From assembly GCA_963662155.1 (NCBI GenBank), contig OY759270.1:16536545-16600544 (forward strand): a DNA stretch of 64,000 nucleotides, given 5' to 3'. The notes beneath the pieces are model-generated. The model ran no database searches and was not told where the DNA came from. It saw nothing but the letters and a program-made list of their open reading frames with translations. The stretch is from Lamellibrachia columna. Taxonomy: Eukaryota > Annelida > Polychaeta > Sabellida > Siboglinidae. The position numbers were made by a program, and so were the translations under genes. This document shows positions 10,283-21,793 of the stretch, one piece after another (position 1 is the stretch's first letter; each line of letters opens with the position of its first letter).

Positions 10283-11534
10283 TAGTGCCCTGCGTGGACC
10301 TAGAATTTGATCCTAAGCCCGGCCCGCAATTAGCAGTTAGAGGCCCGGCCCAGGCCCGCAATAATTTTTCAAGTGCGGCCCAGGCCCGCAAACTAGAATT
10401 TAGGCCCAGGCCCGAACCAGACCGTGAATGTTTGGCCCAGGCCCGGCCCGCAAGTTTCAGGCCCAGGCCAAAGATGGGTAAGCCCGCAAGCCCGCGGCCC
10501 GCTAAGTTTAGAGAAGATAAACCTATAATCTTATAACAAAGACGAAAAACAAATAAATTGTAAAACAGTTTATTTGTCCATAGTGTGCTGGATGAGTTCT
10601 AAAAATCCAGCACCACCAACTTCTTCAAACGAACAAATATCCTGAAGAAAAATAAAGAAAAACTTCTTAGTGTCATTACTATTAAATATGATAAGATTTG
10701 TTATATTTGGCTTTAATGTATTGGCTTATGGTTAGGGTACGAGGTTTGTTTATCTAACCCTGACTTAACCCTTATGCAAGCCATAACCCCAATTTATATT
10801 GTTAATTGAATTAGGTCAACTAAGTTAACATAATTTAATATGATATTTCAATTAAATGTCATCCACTGGCACTGACACCCAGTGGCATTTCCAGCAGGCC
10901 ACCAGTCACTAGCCTGAGGCAGACAGGTTCAGACATGTGTGAATTAGTACAAGTGTGAATGAATTAGGACTGGGGAGAAATACCAATTACCAACTGGGTT
11001 GGGTACAGGGTAGTGGGCTAGTGGCCTAGTGGGCACTTGGCAGTGGGCAGGTCATTCAGGTGGGCAATGTTTGGAGGGAAGACCTAGACTATAGAATGTC
11101 CATTGGTAGGGTCAAAGGGTGATAAGTTGATGGTTAATCATGGCTTGATTGCCTCTGCAAACATTTCTAAAGTAAACATTTGGGGCTGGCTACTTCCAGC
11201 CAAGTGAACTTATGGGGCCATTAGATTCCATGCAAGGTCTCAATTTGCAACTATATAATACTAAAGAAATAATTTTAAGCATTCATTAACCGGAATTACA
11301 ATTTATAATCAGGTTTTATTTTAAAAAAAAGTAATAATCGGTGTTTTTTATAAATATGTTTATTATGTCCAGGCCCGGCCCGCTCACACTAGGCCCGGCC
11401 CAAGCCCGATGTGTTTAAATTGTTTCCCGGCCCGGGCCCGCAGTATGTAGGCCCAGGCCCGGCCCGGCCCGCGGAATTATGTAGAGGCCTGCGGGCCGGG
11501 CTTGGACCCAAAGCCCGGCCCGTGCAGAGCACTA
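10283..11534. mobile_element. Non-autonomous hAT element with GC-rich ends, 1252 bp
   Basis: Termini TAGTGCCCTGC (left) and, read inward from the right, TAGTGCTCTGC. An exact 8-bp target duplication GTATATAT lies at 10275-10282 and 11535-11542. Each end carries about 200 bp of clustered GGCCCGGCCC, GGCCCAGGCCCG and AAGCCCGGCCCG motifs in inverted orientation, while the centre is AT-rich and noncoding. The composition contrast within one element is striking. The clustered subterminal motifs look like transposase-binding arrays, which is inference. No transposase gene is present. Confidence 0.92.
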
Positions 11535-11766
11535 GTATATATATACGTATGTAGTAATTATGTACAGCAGTAAATGCACACAATCAGACAATGTGCTAAT
11601 TTGTTTTAGTAGTAATAGTTTATTTTGAAAACACAAATGAAGAACTTTGAGAGACATAAATACTGAGACATGTCAACTTGTCAAGTAAGATGCACAGCAA
11701 GTTGGAGAAGTTGGAACTAAAACAGTGGGCGACCGATTGTCAAATGCTGGAACATCAGTGACATTT

Positions 11767-12300
11767 TCAACCTAATGAGTCTATATCCATGACTACATTA
11801 CATACAACTACCATGTATTTGTTGTACTGAAAGAATCTGCATCCACATGGGCAAACATGCATCTCCATATCTGTAACTCTATGTACATTTATAAATACAG
11901 TTATAAATATTGAATAATGTACATGGTTCAGATGCAGGTTTACAGGGCTGACTGCATAAACTTCATCAAGAGCGTCATTGTGGGTGACATACAAGGTCTC
12001 CATGACAATCATGCCGCACGCACAGTATTCATTGAGTAGACACAAGGTAATTGGTGTATATGTCAGGTCCACCCTATTTATACGGGTGTTGGATGTTTCA
12101 GCCCATGATGCCAGGACACGCTGGACACCAACGTGATAGGATGTCTGCCTCAAAAATAAGTGGATGGTGGGATTGGTGGGAAGTTGTCATCCAAAACAGG
12201 TGGGAGAGGAGCATGGAGACCCCTGTCAATATGTACCTGCAATTTTACCTACTTTGTAAATCACACAGTGTAAGGGTATATGTTCAGTGGCGTATTTTGG
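11767..12300 (+). repeat. Interspersed repeat, plus-strand copy
   Basis: From 12,041 the sequence GGTAATTGGTGTATATGTCAG leads into GTGTTGGATGTTTCAGCCCATG, GATGTCTGCCTCAAAAATAA, GGTGGGATTGGTGGGAAG and AATCACACAGTGTAAGGG. These match the arms at 3722/4403 and the block at 5110. The plus-strand frame reads VYMSGPPYLYGCWMFQPM, the same coding piece as in the pseudogene at 2499-3790. The upstream part (11,767-12,040) has an open minus-strand frame but no recognised domain. Confidence 0.65.
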
Positions 12301-12600
12301 GGTCGGTTCCATTAAATCAACTCAAATTCAAATTCCTTTCAATTTAATCAATGCCAATTCAATTAATTTTTTTCAAATTCAATTTTTTAATTCAAATTCC
12401 AGCTCAAATCTTTCAATGCAAATTCCAAATTAATTCTATTGGAGTTTTTCCAACACAAACGCATGGGATAATAGTAATATGTAATTATAATAGGCATTTT
12501 TTCTGTAATAGTAATAGAGGAACTTTTTCAAAAGTAATAGTAATAGATCTTAAAGTAATAGATACAATTCTATTACTTTTCTATCTATTGCTGCAAACTT
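12301..12600. repeat. AATTCAAATT and TAATAG low-complexity DNA
   Basis: First (12,310-12,430) an AATTCAAATT-rich stretch, then (12,470-12,580) imperfect (AGTAAT/TAATAG)n. No gene. Confidence 0.6.
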
Positions 12601-13029
12601 ATAAAATATCAGGTTTGTTTGCATGTTATTCCAATTGCTAGTAATTGTAAACAATGTATAGACAATGGCTGAGCCGTTATTCAAACAAAAGACCAGTAGG
12701 CTGATCATTTTATGGTTTCAGAAATACCTGCTCAATGAAACAATGCAGGAGTAACAAGCTAATTACTAATTGTTGGAAAGCTCAGGAGTCCCATTTTCAT
12801 GATTTAAATGTGATTAATATTCTAGAAACATACCCACAAATTATTAACTGTGATCTCTAATTCCACTGAAATTAACTTAATATGATGACTCTGATGTGAT
12901 GTTTACTGAGAAACTACAGTTCCTCTTGTTTTCAACATGTTGCAGTGACTGGATTATTACTCAGTCATTTGTAAGACACATTTTACTGAGAGTTGACGCT
13001 GATATTGTGTGCATCTCTCATCTCCCCAG

Positions 13030-13149
13030 GGATCATCTCAGTGAGGTGTGATGCTCGCACATACATACGAACCTTTGTGTCCACATGGGGCTCATTCTGC
13101 GGGTCCGAGGTCAGATGCAAGAGCTGTTTAGCTTCCGAGAAAGAGAAGG
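13030..13149 (+). pseudogene. Dyskerin (DKC1) exon fragment with frameshift
   Basis: An exon bounded by CCCCAG (to 13,029) and a GTAATG donor encodes IISVRCDARTYIRT in one frame, then CVHMGLILRVRGQMQELF in the next. In the TruB-type pseudouridine synthase dyskerin the block reads SCEAGTYIRTLCVHLG, LLLGVGGQMQELRRVR. Dyskerin is the catalytic subunit of H/ACA ribonucleoproteins in the nucleolus. One base is missing at about ACCTTTGTG (near 13,075). The original frame resumes near the end (SEKEK). E-A-G to D-A-R and GVGG to RVRG are further changes at conserved positions. No neighbouring dyskerin exons were found, so this is an isolated, decayed exon. Confidence 0.75.
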
Positions 13150-14330
13150 TAATGTTTGAAATATGACTGGAATGTTATATTGATATAGCTCGATACCTCT
13201 AGTCGTATTACAAAATTACGACACTGTTGCTATTTTATAGTAAGCTGTGACGTTTGCAACCTGGTTTCAAATTAGGTATCGACAATTTACTGTCATCTAT
13301 CAAAAGTTAATGTTGACCCCTAAGACAGTTCTAATATACTTGGAAATACCAGTTTGTAAACATCACAATTACGTATATCTTAAGAGCCATGAATGAGCAC
13401 AACTGACTTTGCAAATGTAATTAAAACGTAAAAAAAAATTTTAATTTACAATATATTTTCCAACGTGATTTTATTTGGTATAACAAGGTATGTATAAATC
13501 AGAACTACGTCTACTAAGATCACATCATTAATTGGAATATTTCATGGAGGGAGTGAACATTTCATTGCAAAATCCTCACCCTGGAGTGAATATTTCATGG
13601 GGGTGAATACTTGATCACACCCTGACAATTAATTTTGGTCAGACAGAAGTCTTGGCCAGAGAATCATTGAGTAATTGTGTCAACAACTTGTGTCGGAGTA
13701 ACACAATTCAACCTTCAGAGTTCCTGAGAGGAGTTCATCTCTCGTGTGATGTTCTATGTTGAATTGTTAATAATCATAAATGTAACATAAACAATGTAAA
13801 ATAAAATTCATTAATTAAAATAATGTTTAGTTTTTGTGCCCGCAACTGACGCATCTCAGACTAAGCTGAACTGTCTTCCTTTTTTAGATTAATTTATAGT
13901 CAATAGAGCATTTGTCAGTAGCTAGAATATGCCAGTGTTTTAAATCTTGTACTGTTCTGTATTCAAAATCTTGCAGAAGCTGTGCCTCAGATAAATACCA
14001 ATTTTATTGTATAACTAATTAAATTAAGTTTAGATTATGAGTCAGGTAAGTACAATTATAGAACGTATTTTGTAAAATTTTATCACTGGTAACTGTATTT
14101 TTTTTTTAATAACTTTTCTAACAATTTGTTTGTTTATTTCAACTGATGTAACCATTGATCTGTTACACAAACTGTTTTAGAACTCACCAGATAATGTATT
14201 TACTACAAAACAGAAACAAAGTTTTGAAAAGTGAAACATCAAACTAATGTCATTGTAATTGCATCCTATGTTGATCACTAGAGGGAGTTGTATGATTTTT
14301 GTAATCGTATTTGATTTTATAATTGCACAG
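13150..14330. other. No gene seen
   Basis: AT-rich sequence. Two imperfect copies of a GTGAA.ATTTCATGG motif lie at 13,530-13,620. Nothing else is recognisable. Confidence 0.5.
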
Positions 14331-14339
14331 ATATGTCAG

Positions 14340-14623
14340 CAACACAAGCCGCTCGGCGACGGTGGCAGCAGCGATAACTTGACAGTGCCGCCACGAAGGA
14401 TGGTGCAGCGGTGCTAGCGGCGCGGAACGTCTTCTTAGACGGGATGCAATCACCATGCACTGCTGTCTGGCGCACTCACCTTGCCCGGAATTCTAGTTCT
14501 TTACATTCGTTGCCGCACATGCCTGCTGAGAGGCTGAAGCACGAGGGCGCCACCATGCGACGTCACGCCAGCGAGATGTTACAGCCAACGAGCAAGAAGC
14601 TGGCAGCTTCTCACAAGGCGATG
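14340..14623 (+). other. Candidate exon upstream of SLC16 exon
   Basis: A GC-rich island in AT-rich DNA that ends at a consensus donor (GTAAGT at 14,624). The last open frame before the donor reads MPAERLKHEGATMRRHASEM, LQPTSKKLAASHKAM. An upstream frame reads GDGGSSDNLTVPPRRM. Charged and Ser-rich composition would fit the large cytosolic loop that precedes the second half of a monocarboxylate transporter, and the SLC16 exon follows at 15,535. That link is inference; no specific motif proves it. Two stops separate the upstream and downstream open frames, so if it is an exon it is damaged or begins internally. Confidence 0.35.
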
Positions 14624-15534
14624 GTAAGTACATTCTGGAGGTCAACTTTGTATCATCCACAGTACACCAGCTGATATACTTGTAACTAATGCACTGTTGT
14701 GACTGATACACTGTCGTAACACATACATCATCTGCCCCTCCAGGTGGCACCACAAGACAAGTGTTTCTTATTCCACAGTGTAGCGCAAGTTGGGTAAATG
14801 CTTTATTTGTATAATTTATGTTGGCCGTGTACTAAAATTTCATAACAACTCGGCTGACACATCTACCCAATGAGTAAAACATGTCTGACAAGTGTACATG
14901 CGTAATTAATAAGTTGGCACACTTAATTAATATAGACTTATAGGCCAATCGCAACCAGTATAAATAACCATTAATATGTTGCTTGGTAGCTATCCAATTT
15001 GTTCAGAAACAAATGAATTCCTTGATGTGTTTGGCGGTAAAGAACACCTGTTTTCGTTCTTTAACCTTGGACCTTGTGTGGCTCAACTAGCCCCGTTCCG
15101 ACAATTAAGCTTTTTTAATTAACTTCTCCTTAATGCGCAAAGTGATATAAATACTTTTCTTCCCTGTGCATAGTTAAATTATTTGAAAGTGCACAAAAAA
15201 TTAAGTCTGGTCACAAGCGTTGATAGTTTACACAGAAGCAGACATTAATCACAATCACCAAGTTTAAAATTAATATAAAAAAATAGACTTAAATTTTTTT
15301 TTTTTACTGTTGTGACAAATGCACTTATTGTACATCAATCGTGGTCTAATAACATGTTCAATTACTGGGTGGTACCATGTAACTGTTGCTGCTGAAGTTT
15401 CCTGGGAAACATGGGTGGCTCAACTAACAATACCTTCCCCTATTCATAATTGTAACATTTACATAAAAATTATTAAGATAGTTTACGTTGATTAACGCTT
15501 AATTCACTGTAATCATCCCAAACATTTTACTCAG

Positions 15535-15760
15535 ATGGGTACCTCCAAGTCGAATGCCGCCTTTCTCATCTCGGTGAATCACATTTCAAACACGATCTGT
15601 CATGTCGTCTTCAGCTGGTTTTCGGACCGTGAGTGTGTCAACCGACTGTTTCTGTACAACATGGCGCTGACGTTCTGCGGCATCGGGCCGTCTCTCAGCA
15701 TCTTCTGTCTCAACTACGAGATGCTCGTTGTCTACGCAGCCCTCTTTGGTCTCTTTATTG
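15535..15760 (+). pseudogene. Monocarboxylate transporter (SLC16) exon
   Basis: Acceptor TTACTCAG and donor GTGAGT bracket 226 bp encoding MGTSKSNAAFLISVNHISNT, then VFSWFSDR, VNRLFLYNMAL and YEMLVVYAALFGLFIG. It matches the second half of SLC16 (MCT9/12/13/14-like) proton-linked or facilitated carriers. There the family shows a LG.S...AAFLLS..GISNT.GR...GW.SD pattern across transmembrane helices 8-10. The helices are intact, but the conserved GR before the helix reads C-H here and GW reads SW. The frame is open throughout and exits in phase 1. It may be a diverged real exon; the damaged next exon favours a pseudogene. Confidence 0.75.
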
Positions 15761-15889
15761 GTGAGTTAGTTAATGTTGAAAGTTGAATCAAATCCTGTCT
15801 GCATCGTTTAATCTTGTAAGTTGTTCTTGTAATCATGACGGATTTAAAGAAGTTTAGAAGTCTAGACATTTGATTTGTTTCTGACTGTC

Positions 15890-16200
15890 TTATCATATAT
15901 ATGGGGTGCAGTGGTTAGAACATTGGACTGTCAAACAATTTCATTCACTCCACATTGCTTTAGTTCACTCAGCTGTATAAATATAAATGACTTCCTGGCT
16001 ATAGACAGTGGTGGATATGTGAACGAATAGTCTTTGCACAGTAATTACAGCGAGGCTGAATGCTTCCCAGAGAAGTTGAGTTGGTGTTGGAATGAACAGG
16101 TCTACCAGGGGGTGAAGTATAAAGCCCTTTGATTGGTCATACAGACTAGATACTGTGCTAGATAAGAACTTACCTTTGTACACACATACATAGCATACAT
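15890..16200 (+). mobile_element. tRNA-derived SINE with conserved central domain
   Basis: Starts with GGGGTGCAGTGGTTAGAACA, resembling a tRNA A-box region. It is followed near 15,960 by TTCACTCAGCTGTATAAAT, a core sequence shared by many invertebrate SINEs. The B-box region is degenerate. The element sits in the intron between the two SLC16-like exons. Boundaries are approximate. Confidence 0.6.
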
Positions 16201-16325
16201 AACATGTATCACATACCATACCAATTCACCAAGAAATGTGTTACAGCTAAACATCACCAATAGTACAATTCACCTCAAATCTAATACACCTGTATCTAAG
16301 TGCTGCCCCTTGTGACATATTGCAG

Positions 16326-16533
16326 GCGTGTGTGTGTGTCGCTGACTTCGGTTGTTCTGGTGGGTCTGCTGGGCACTGAGCAACTCACCATCTTGTTCAG
16401 ACTGCTTCTCTGCCAGGATGAGGCGACCATTGTCCAGTCCGTGGGGCGCAGGAACATAGTGATTGGAACATCAAACTCTCATCTTGATGCTTGTTCAGTG
16501 TCTGTTAAAGCTGCAGTGCGTGAAATTGGCTGA
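16326..16533 (+). pseudogene. SLC16 following exon, frameshifted
   Basis: After an acceptor (TTGCAG to 16,325) the sequence reads VSLTSVVLVGLLGTEQLTIL, FRLLLCQDEATIVQSVGRRN and a stop at 16,531. It matches the SLC16 segment AY.SLTSVVLVDLLGLEKLT.AFGLLLLFQGVAT..GPPLAG. Entry from the 15,760 exon (phase 1) does not match the good frame because a GTGTGTGT stretch at 16,329-16,339 has replaced the usual few codons. FQGVAT and GPPLAG are also lost. It is best explained as a pseudogene exon with a GT-repeat expansion. Confidence 0.68.
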
Positions 16534-18660
16534 AGTCATTGTAGATGTGTTTGGACGTAGATCTCTGAACAGTAGAGTTTTATTTACCTTGATTTGGCTA
16601 TATTGGGTGTTAATCTAAAAAGGCTTCTTAAAATAGCTACATGTGAAATAAACCTTGTCTGCGCAGGGAAAGCAGACACCAGGTGGCAGCACTGCACAAG
16701 GCATGTGTCTGACAAGTTTTGTTGAAACCTGGGATGGAGCTACATTTGTCTTGTTTGTTGTATTAGAGGTATTGTTGCGTTATTTGTGTCCCAGAAATTA
16801 TTGCTAGTAAGTATTAATTTATATTATTAATCATTCATCATAACACAATGTTAGCAGTGTTGACCACATGTAGTGTTAAGAATGCCAATTTATTTTTCCG
16901 AATTGACGCAAACACACAGTTTGTTGAGAAATACCGGAAGTTATTTGTAGTCTGTTTGAGTGCAATATGATTGTTGATGTGTTCAATAGTTAAAGAGGAT
17001 TATGGCATTATGTATATACATAAGTAGTTTACTACATTAACATAATTATCTGTGTGCTGAACAACATTAAAATTGCATGCCCCAGTAATATTGAAGTGTG
17101 GCTGAAAGTATTACCACTGGAGATACATGGTACATACTGTTGATGTGTTGTATGCCTGTCACAAGTTTACTATGCCAAAAGATGACATCAGTGTGACATC
17201 ACTATGAACATTTGATATGTTTGGGGACCATGTCAAAGAGAGGTGGGTCTAATACAGAGGTCACACCATAATTGTCAAGGGCCACATACTAAAATTTTTA
17301 AATGTCTGTTGCTGGCGAAATATGATCACCAATGCATCATGGAGCGCCATGTGATGAGGTGTTAAGGAACTACTAATGTTTTAAATTATGTAATCGTTCA
17401 CTGTATGGCGCAGTAATACCGATTTTAAACATATTCCAGTGGTTTATTAGTGTTTGTTCTATACATACGCTGTGTTAACTGTTATGAACATTGTTACATT
17501 GAAATGTTTTGCAGTCTGGAAAATTATAAACATTTTAAAGTGTTAATTGAAGGAGAGAGTCTGATAATTAGTACACTTTGTATACAGATATAAATGTCAA
17601 CAATTGTGACACCTTTCCATGTCAATGTTTCTGCTCGACGGAGCTTTTGTAATCTCAGTCATTTCTTCAGCATCAGACTAATCTGTTCATTGGTGTCATG
17701 TGACCATGTTGGTGGTAGCCACATGACTATTGCTGTCTGTGAAAACTTGTTTTATGCTGCACATAAAACCAGGATTTGTTTCTAATGTTTTTCAGTGTTC
17801 ATACAGACATTCTTGCCTGAACTTGTTCACTTTGTCATTTATATGTTGATTTTGTTGAAGTATTTTTGTTTTGTTACCGAGTGCTGGAAGATGATAGTTC
17901 AGTATGTTGTAAGGCAACGCTAGTAGACATTTGCTCCAGTAGAGGGCACCACTGGTGTATTCGAGGAGTGGCATGTGCAGTTTCACTGTTTTCCATGCTA
18001 AAAGCGTGTTGAGGTGGGAGTTCCCGAGTCAAATAATACTGTGGAAAATATATAATTGGTCATTTCACCTGGAGCGAGGGATATGGTAGGCTGTGAGATA
18101 AGGTCGCCTAGTGATGATGTTCATGGGTATAAGGTACTGACTGACTTGCTGGTATACACACGAGGCCATTGACTCTTGTGTACAGAGTTTGAGGAAAGGG
18201 GCTCCACCTTACTGATTATAGCATATCTGTCACACAGAAGGTGAATACATAACGTATATCTGGGTAAATATCTAAAACAAACACACCATTGTAAATAAAC
18301 ATACATAATTTTATTTTTTTAAACAACCATGTATCAAAAGGTATGATCCTATGAATGCAATAATATATTTACAACTATCATGCTGGATACAATAATCTAC
18401 TTACAGTACACTGTCACTCTACACGTCATGAAATAATGATCTACCTGTAAGTGAACCAGAATCATGGTACACTTCTATAGATGAACTAAATGAGTAGTTG
18501 TTTTCTAAATCACAGTGAACAAAGACAGGTTACCACATATTTACATAATGTAACGCAGATACTTAGTTTCACTCAGTTATTTTTCTCCCTAGCAAAATGC
18601 TCAAAGTTTTGTGTGGCTACTTCGTAACTAGCTGTTTTTTGTGAAAACTACTAAACCTAT
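16534..18660. other. No gene seen
   Basis: AT-rich sequence without recognised coding potential. A 19-bp string GACACCAGGTGGCAGCACT at 16,675-16,693 is repeated exactly at 24,122-24,140. Confidence 0.5.
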
Positions 18661-18670
18661 TCTTTCTCCA

Positions 18671-18734
18671 TCACTGCGAGACACAGAATCCCCCCAGGGT
18701 TGACACGGCCATCTCCAAAGTGAAATCACCATCA
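18671..18734 (-). pseudogene. NLR gene, likely terminal exon
   Basis: After an acceptor (TTTGCAG) the minus strand encodes DGDFTLEMAVSTLGGFCVSQ and a stop. The peptide has no close family match. Phase does not join the 19,710 exon (which ends in phase 0) without a stop, so either the assignment or the copy is broken. Confidence 0.4.
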
Positions 18735-18899
18735 CTGCAAACAAAATATCTACACATCTTGAGTAATTAAAATTATTCTATGAAGTTCAATTCATTTCAT
18801 AAAAAAGTTATTAACACGGCATGTTTTAATAGATGTATTTAGGCATGGGGAGCATTAAAAAAAACTGTAGGTCAAAGTATACAAATATAAAGACCAACA

Positions 18900-19265
18900 A
18901 GAAATAACAAAAGGAATGTTATAAATGTGCTTCTCTATTGCTCAGAAACATGGAAAAACGACCAAACAAATAGAACTGAAACTAGCAAGTTTCCAGACGA
19001 GATGCTTGCAGACTTCTAAACATCAGATGGAATGAATTGATCACTAACGAGGAAGTATTTAAAGAGCAAATGCTGAGCCAATCAAGTCGACACTATTGAA
19101 GAGAAGATGGAGATATTTGGGTCATATCCTTTGAATGCCGCCAACAAGAACACCAAAACAGGCATGGTACTAGAGACCATCTGGAAAGAGGAAATGAATG
19201 GCTGAAGATAGAGATGGGTGGCGTCTCTGTCTTGTGTGCCTCATGGCACAGGAAGAGAGTAAGAA
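18900..19265 (+). mobile_element. LINE 3' fragment
   Basis: Frames on the plus strand read IRWNELITNEEVFKEQML and, in another frame, RRWRYLGH...MPPTRTPKQAW. This is the C-terminal tail common to RTE-type ORFs, where R.WRWIGH.LR is typical. Several frameshifts are present. It is the same family as the minus-strand piece at 7277-7505. Just downstream, a roughly 60-90-bp segment beginning AGTCCCCCATTTAAAGG (about 19,310) is repeated at about 19,474. Confidence 0.55.
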
Positions 19266-19709
19266 AGATGCATTTATTATACAAAATAAATAATTGTTAA
19301 TTTTGAGATAGTCCCCCATTTAAAGGTCTCTTTCGTTTTGATAGTTGCCCTGGTCATCAGTTGTTACAAAATAAATTCCATGAAACTCGATTCATTTCAT
19401 ACATTATTATTGAAATTTATTTATTTTAATAGTTATATTATACTAAACACAAATTCACATTAATTTTTAGCCAGTCCCCTATTTAAAGGTTTCCTTTGTT
19501 TTGAGAGCTGCCCTGGCCATCAGTCATTATAATGTAACTGAACTGAAGTAAACAGACACCTCTGACGTCATTGCTACAATGTAACACATCAATGAACCTG
19601 ATACGTTGTTGGGGCAGACACTGTTACCCTGTTGTGTTTACACCAGGGTGACAGACGGTAGATGGTGTGACAGTGTCAACATCAGTGACGTGACAAGCAA
19701 CTGACTTAC

Positions 19710-19785
19710 CCAGTAAAACCTCTCTTCATCGAACTCTTCCCTCAGTTGACGGCGACACATATCTGACAGGGGACAGTTCCACACA
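19710..19785 (-). pseudogene. NLR gene, LRR-type exon
   Basis: Acceptor TCTTCCAG and donor GTAAGT bracket 76 bp reading VWNCPLSDMCRRQLREEFDE then ERFYW. The pattern L..CPL....R..L...F fits one leucine-rich unit that is shorter than its 81-93-bp sister exons. It joins the 20,291 exon in phase. Confidence 0.6.
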
Positions 19786-20290
19786 CTGGAAGACACAGGA
19801 CAGATATGGGTTAAGCCTACTGTTACGTTTCCCATTGGCGACCATGGTAACGTCTTGCATGTTTATAAGAAAACGGGACTATCAAAACTTCTGAAACATC
19901 TTACCTGGCGTTGTCATCATCTCATTGACATGCTGATCAAGTTTAGTCAGTCTCACACTTCTAAACTCATTTAAAATGTCTGAACGTGCCACACCAGTTA
20001 ATTGTTACCATTTCTGCACATGCCTTGTGGCGAAAACACCTATTGAAATCATCTAAAAATCCACAGTTACACCGTTAACATGTTCTACCAGCAAACTGGC
20101 CAACATACCTGCTTTTTTGAAAATTACACATGTAAAATTACTGTGCCCAACATTCGTGTGTAACACACCAGGAAGTGTAACTGAGGTATGATCCCATATA
20201 CAAGACACATACCACTGTCATCACTCGGCTCTCTATGTGGGTCTGCGTGACACAAAACTAAAACATCTGTAAGAATCAATGTCAACTTAC

Positions 20291-20371
20291 AATATCTCTA
20301 ACTTTGGGCACTGTGTCAAGAGGTCTCTGGACATGTCACTACTGGCATCTGTCAAAGGGTTGTCACGGCAA
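20291..20371 (-). pseudogene. NLR gene, LRR exon
   Basis: 81-bp exon (27 codons) between TTTACACAG and GTAAGT, reading CRDNPLTDASSDMSRDLLTQ, CPKLEIL. It has the form of an NLR leucine-rich unit (N.L.D......L..L..L..L). The frame is intact. Confidence 0.7.
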
Positions 20372-20954
20372 CTGTGTAAACAACAGACAGAAAGTAAACA
20401 AACGTTGGGTGATAAACTCTCACCCTCGGGGATCACGTGTTAGGATGTCGTAAAAAGTAGTGCTTATTTTGATTAATAAAATTGGTACAAATGCAGATAA
20501 TAAACATCAACAATTATTGAAAGGGTAATTAACTCCAGACGTATGACAGACATGGCAACTATTTGTGGGGTGAATATACAAAATTTAATGCCAGGGAGGT
20601 GAGACCACAGTCCATCAACCTGTAACAACAATGACATTTGTTTAATCATCATTATAGACCTAAATTTCATCAACAAAATATAATCTATTTTCTGACAAAG
20701 TCACTTTTCTCAATCATTGTCGATTGTTCAGTTTAAATGTACAATGAAATTTTTTAATATGTAATAAATAAATAATTTTCTTTTAAATGTAAACAGTTTG
20801 TTTACACTAGACGACAATCCAGTAAACTGAAACAGCTAAACACAAGAAGTAATTAAATATATAAAGTGACATATGTGACGTTGTGACAACAATTGTAATA
20901 GTCGTCAGTTGAAACAGGTGTAAATAAAGTGTTAATTGACTAAATAATACTTAC

Positions 20955-21037
20955 TCTAAATTACGTAGTCTTGTCACTGTACCAAGAGCGTCACCAAGCT
21001 CTCATCCGTCTTTAGTAATCCTTGGTTCCGGTTCAGA
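20955..21037 (-). pseudogene. NLR gene, LRR exon with 1-bp deletion
   Basis: 83 bp between TTTGTAG and GTAAGT. It starts LNRNQGLLKTDESL in one frame and ends ALGTVTRLRNLE in another, so one base is missing near 20,985-20,995. The exon start (TCTGA.C...AA..AAGGATTACTAAAGACGG) is nearly identical to that of the exon at 22,190-22,282, showing that the two arose by tandem exon duplication. Confidence 0.7.
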
Positions 21038-21793
21038 CTACAAAGTAGATTATAATCCTGGATTAAAACAACACAAACAGACGACGGCATCACTCACTGT
21101 GAACTCATTAAACCATATCAAATGTGTCATATACATAACTGGTAGATTAATGACATCTCAGTGAAATTACTACCACACGTCTGCCAAGACAATACAGACT
21201 CAACTGTGTCCGTGGATTAATAGTCACATTTTACTTTGTCAGTGTCAGTAATTATGTAACGACCTGGACAGTCAAACTTCTAGAAATGTCTGACCTACTT
21301 TCTGTATTTAATGTCACAAAGATATCACAAAAACAGACTGTTGACATAATGTATTGGAAAGGGCATTTGCCCTGGCAAGGTTTAACCCAACAACAACTAC
21401 AACACTAACAATGTACCACAAACTTTCAGGTTGAGTGACTGACTTTCAAAGATCAGGGTCAGATCACTTTGCTCACAAAAAAGTTTTAAATGTTACATTA
21501 TTGTAAATTTTATTGGGAAAATAAAAAATAATAATTTCATGTAGGCAGTACCTGAAATGAGGGATACAATTGTTTGTTATGTATTTTTGAAGCACTTTTC
21601 ATTAATCTTTGTTATTACAAATTTTTATTTACATAACATTTATTGATAATTAATTATTGAAAAGGTGTTAATTTATTTCTATTTGTAATACATATTTGTA
21701 CGTATATGTCTTGTTTACCTGAGAGAACTTATACAGTGACAGTCACGGTAACTATTTGACATTTACAGGGTGAATATACAAATGTGTTCTTAC

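Noticed and set aside
17594..17785. Plus-strand frame with hydrophobic and Cys-rich parts
   Set aside because: No splice sites, no recognised domain, composition like surrounding AT-rich DNA.
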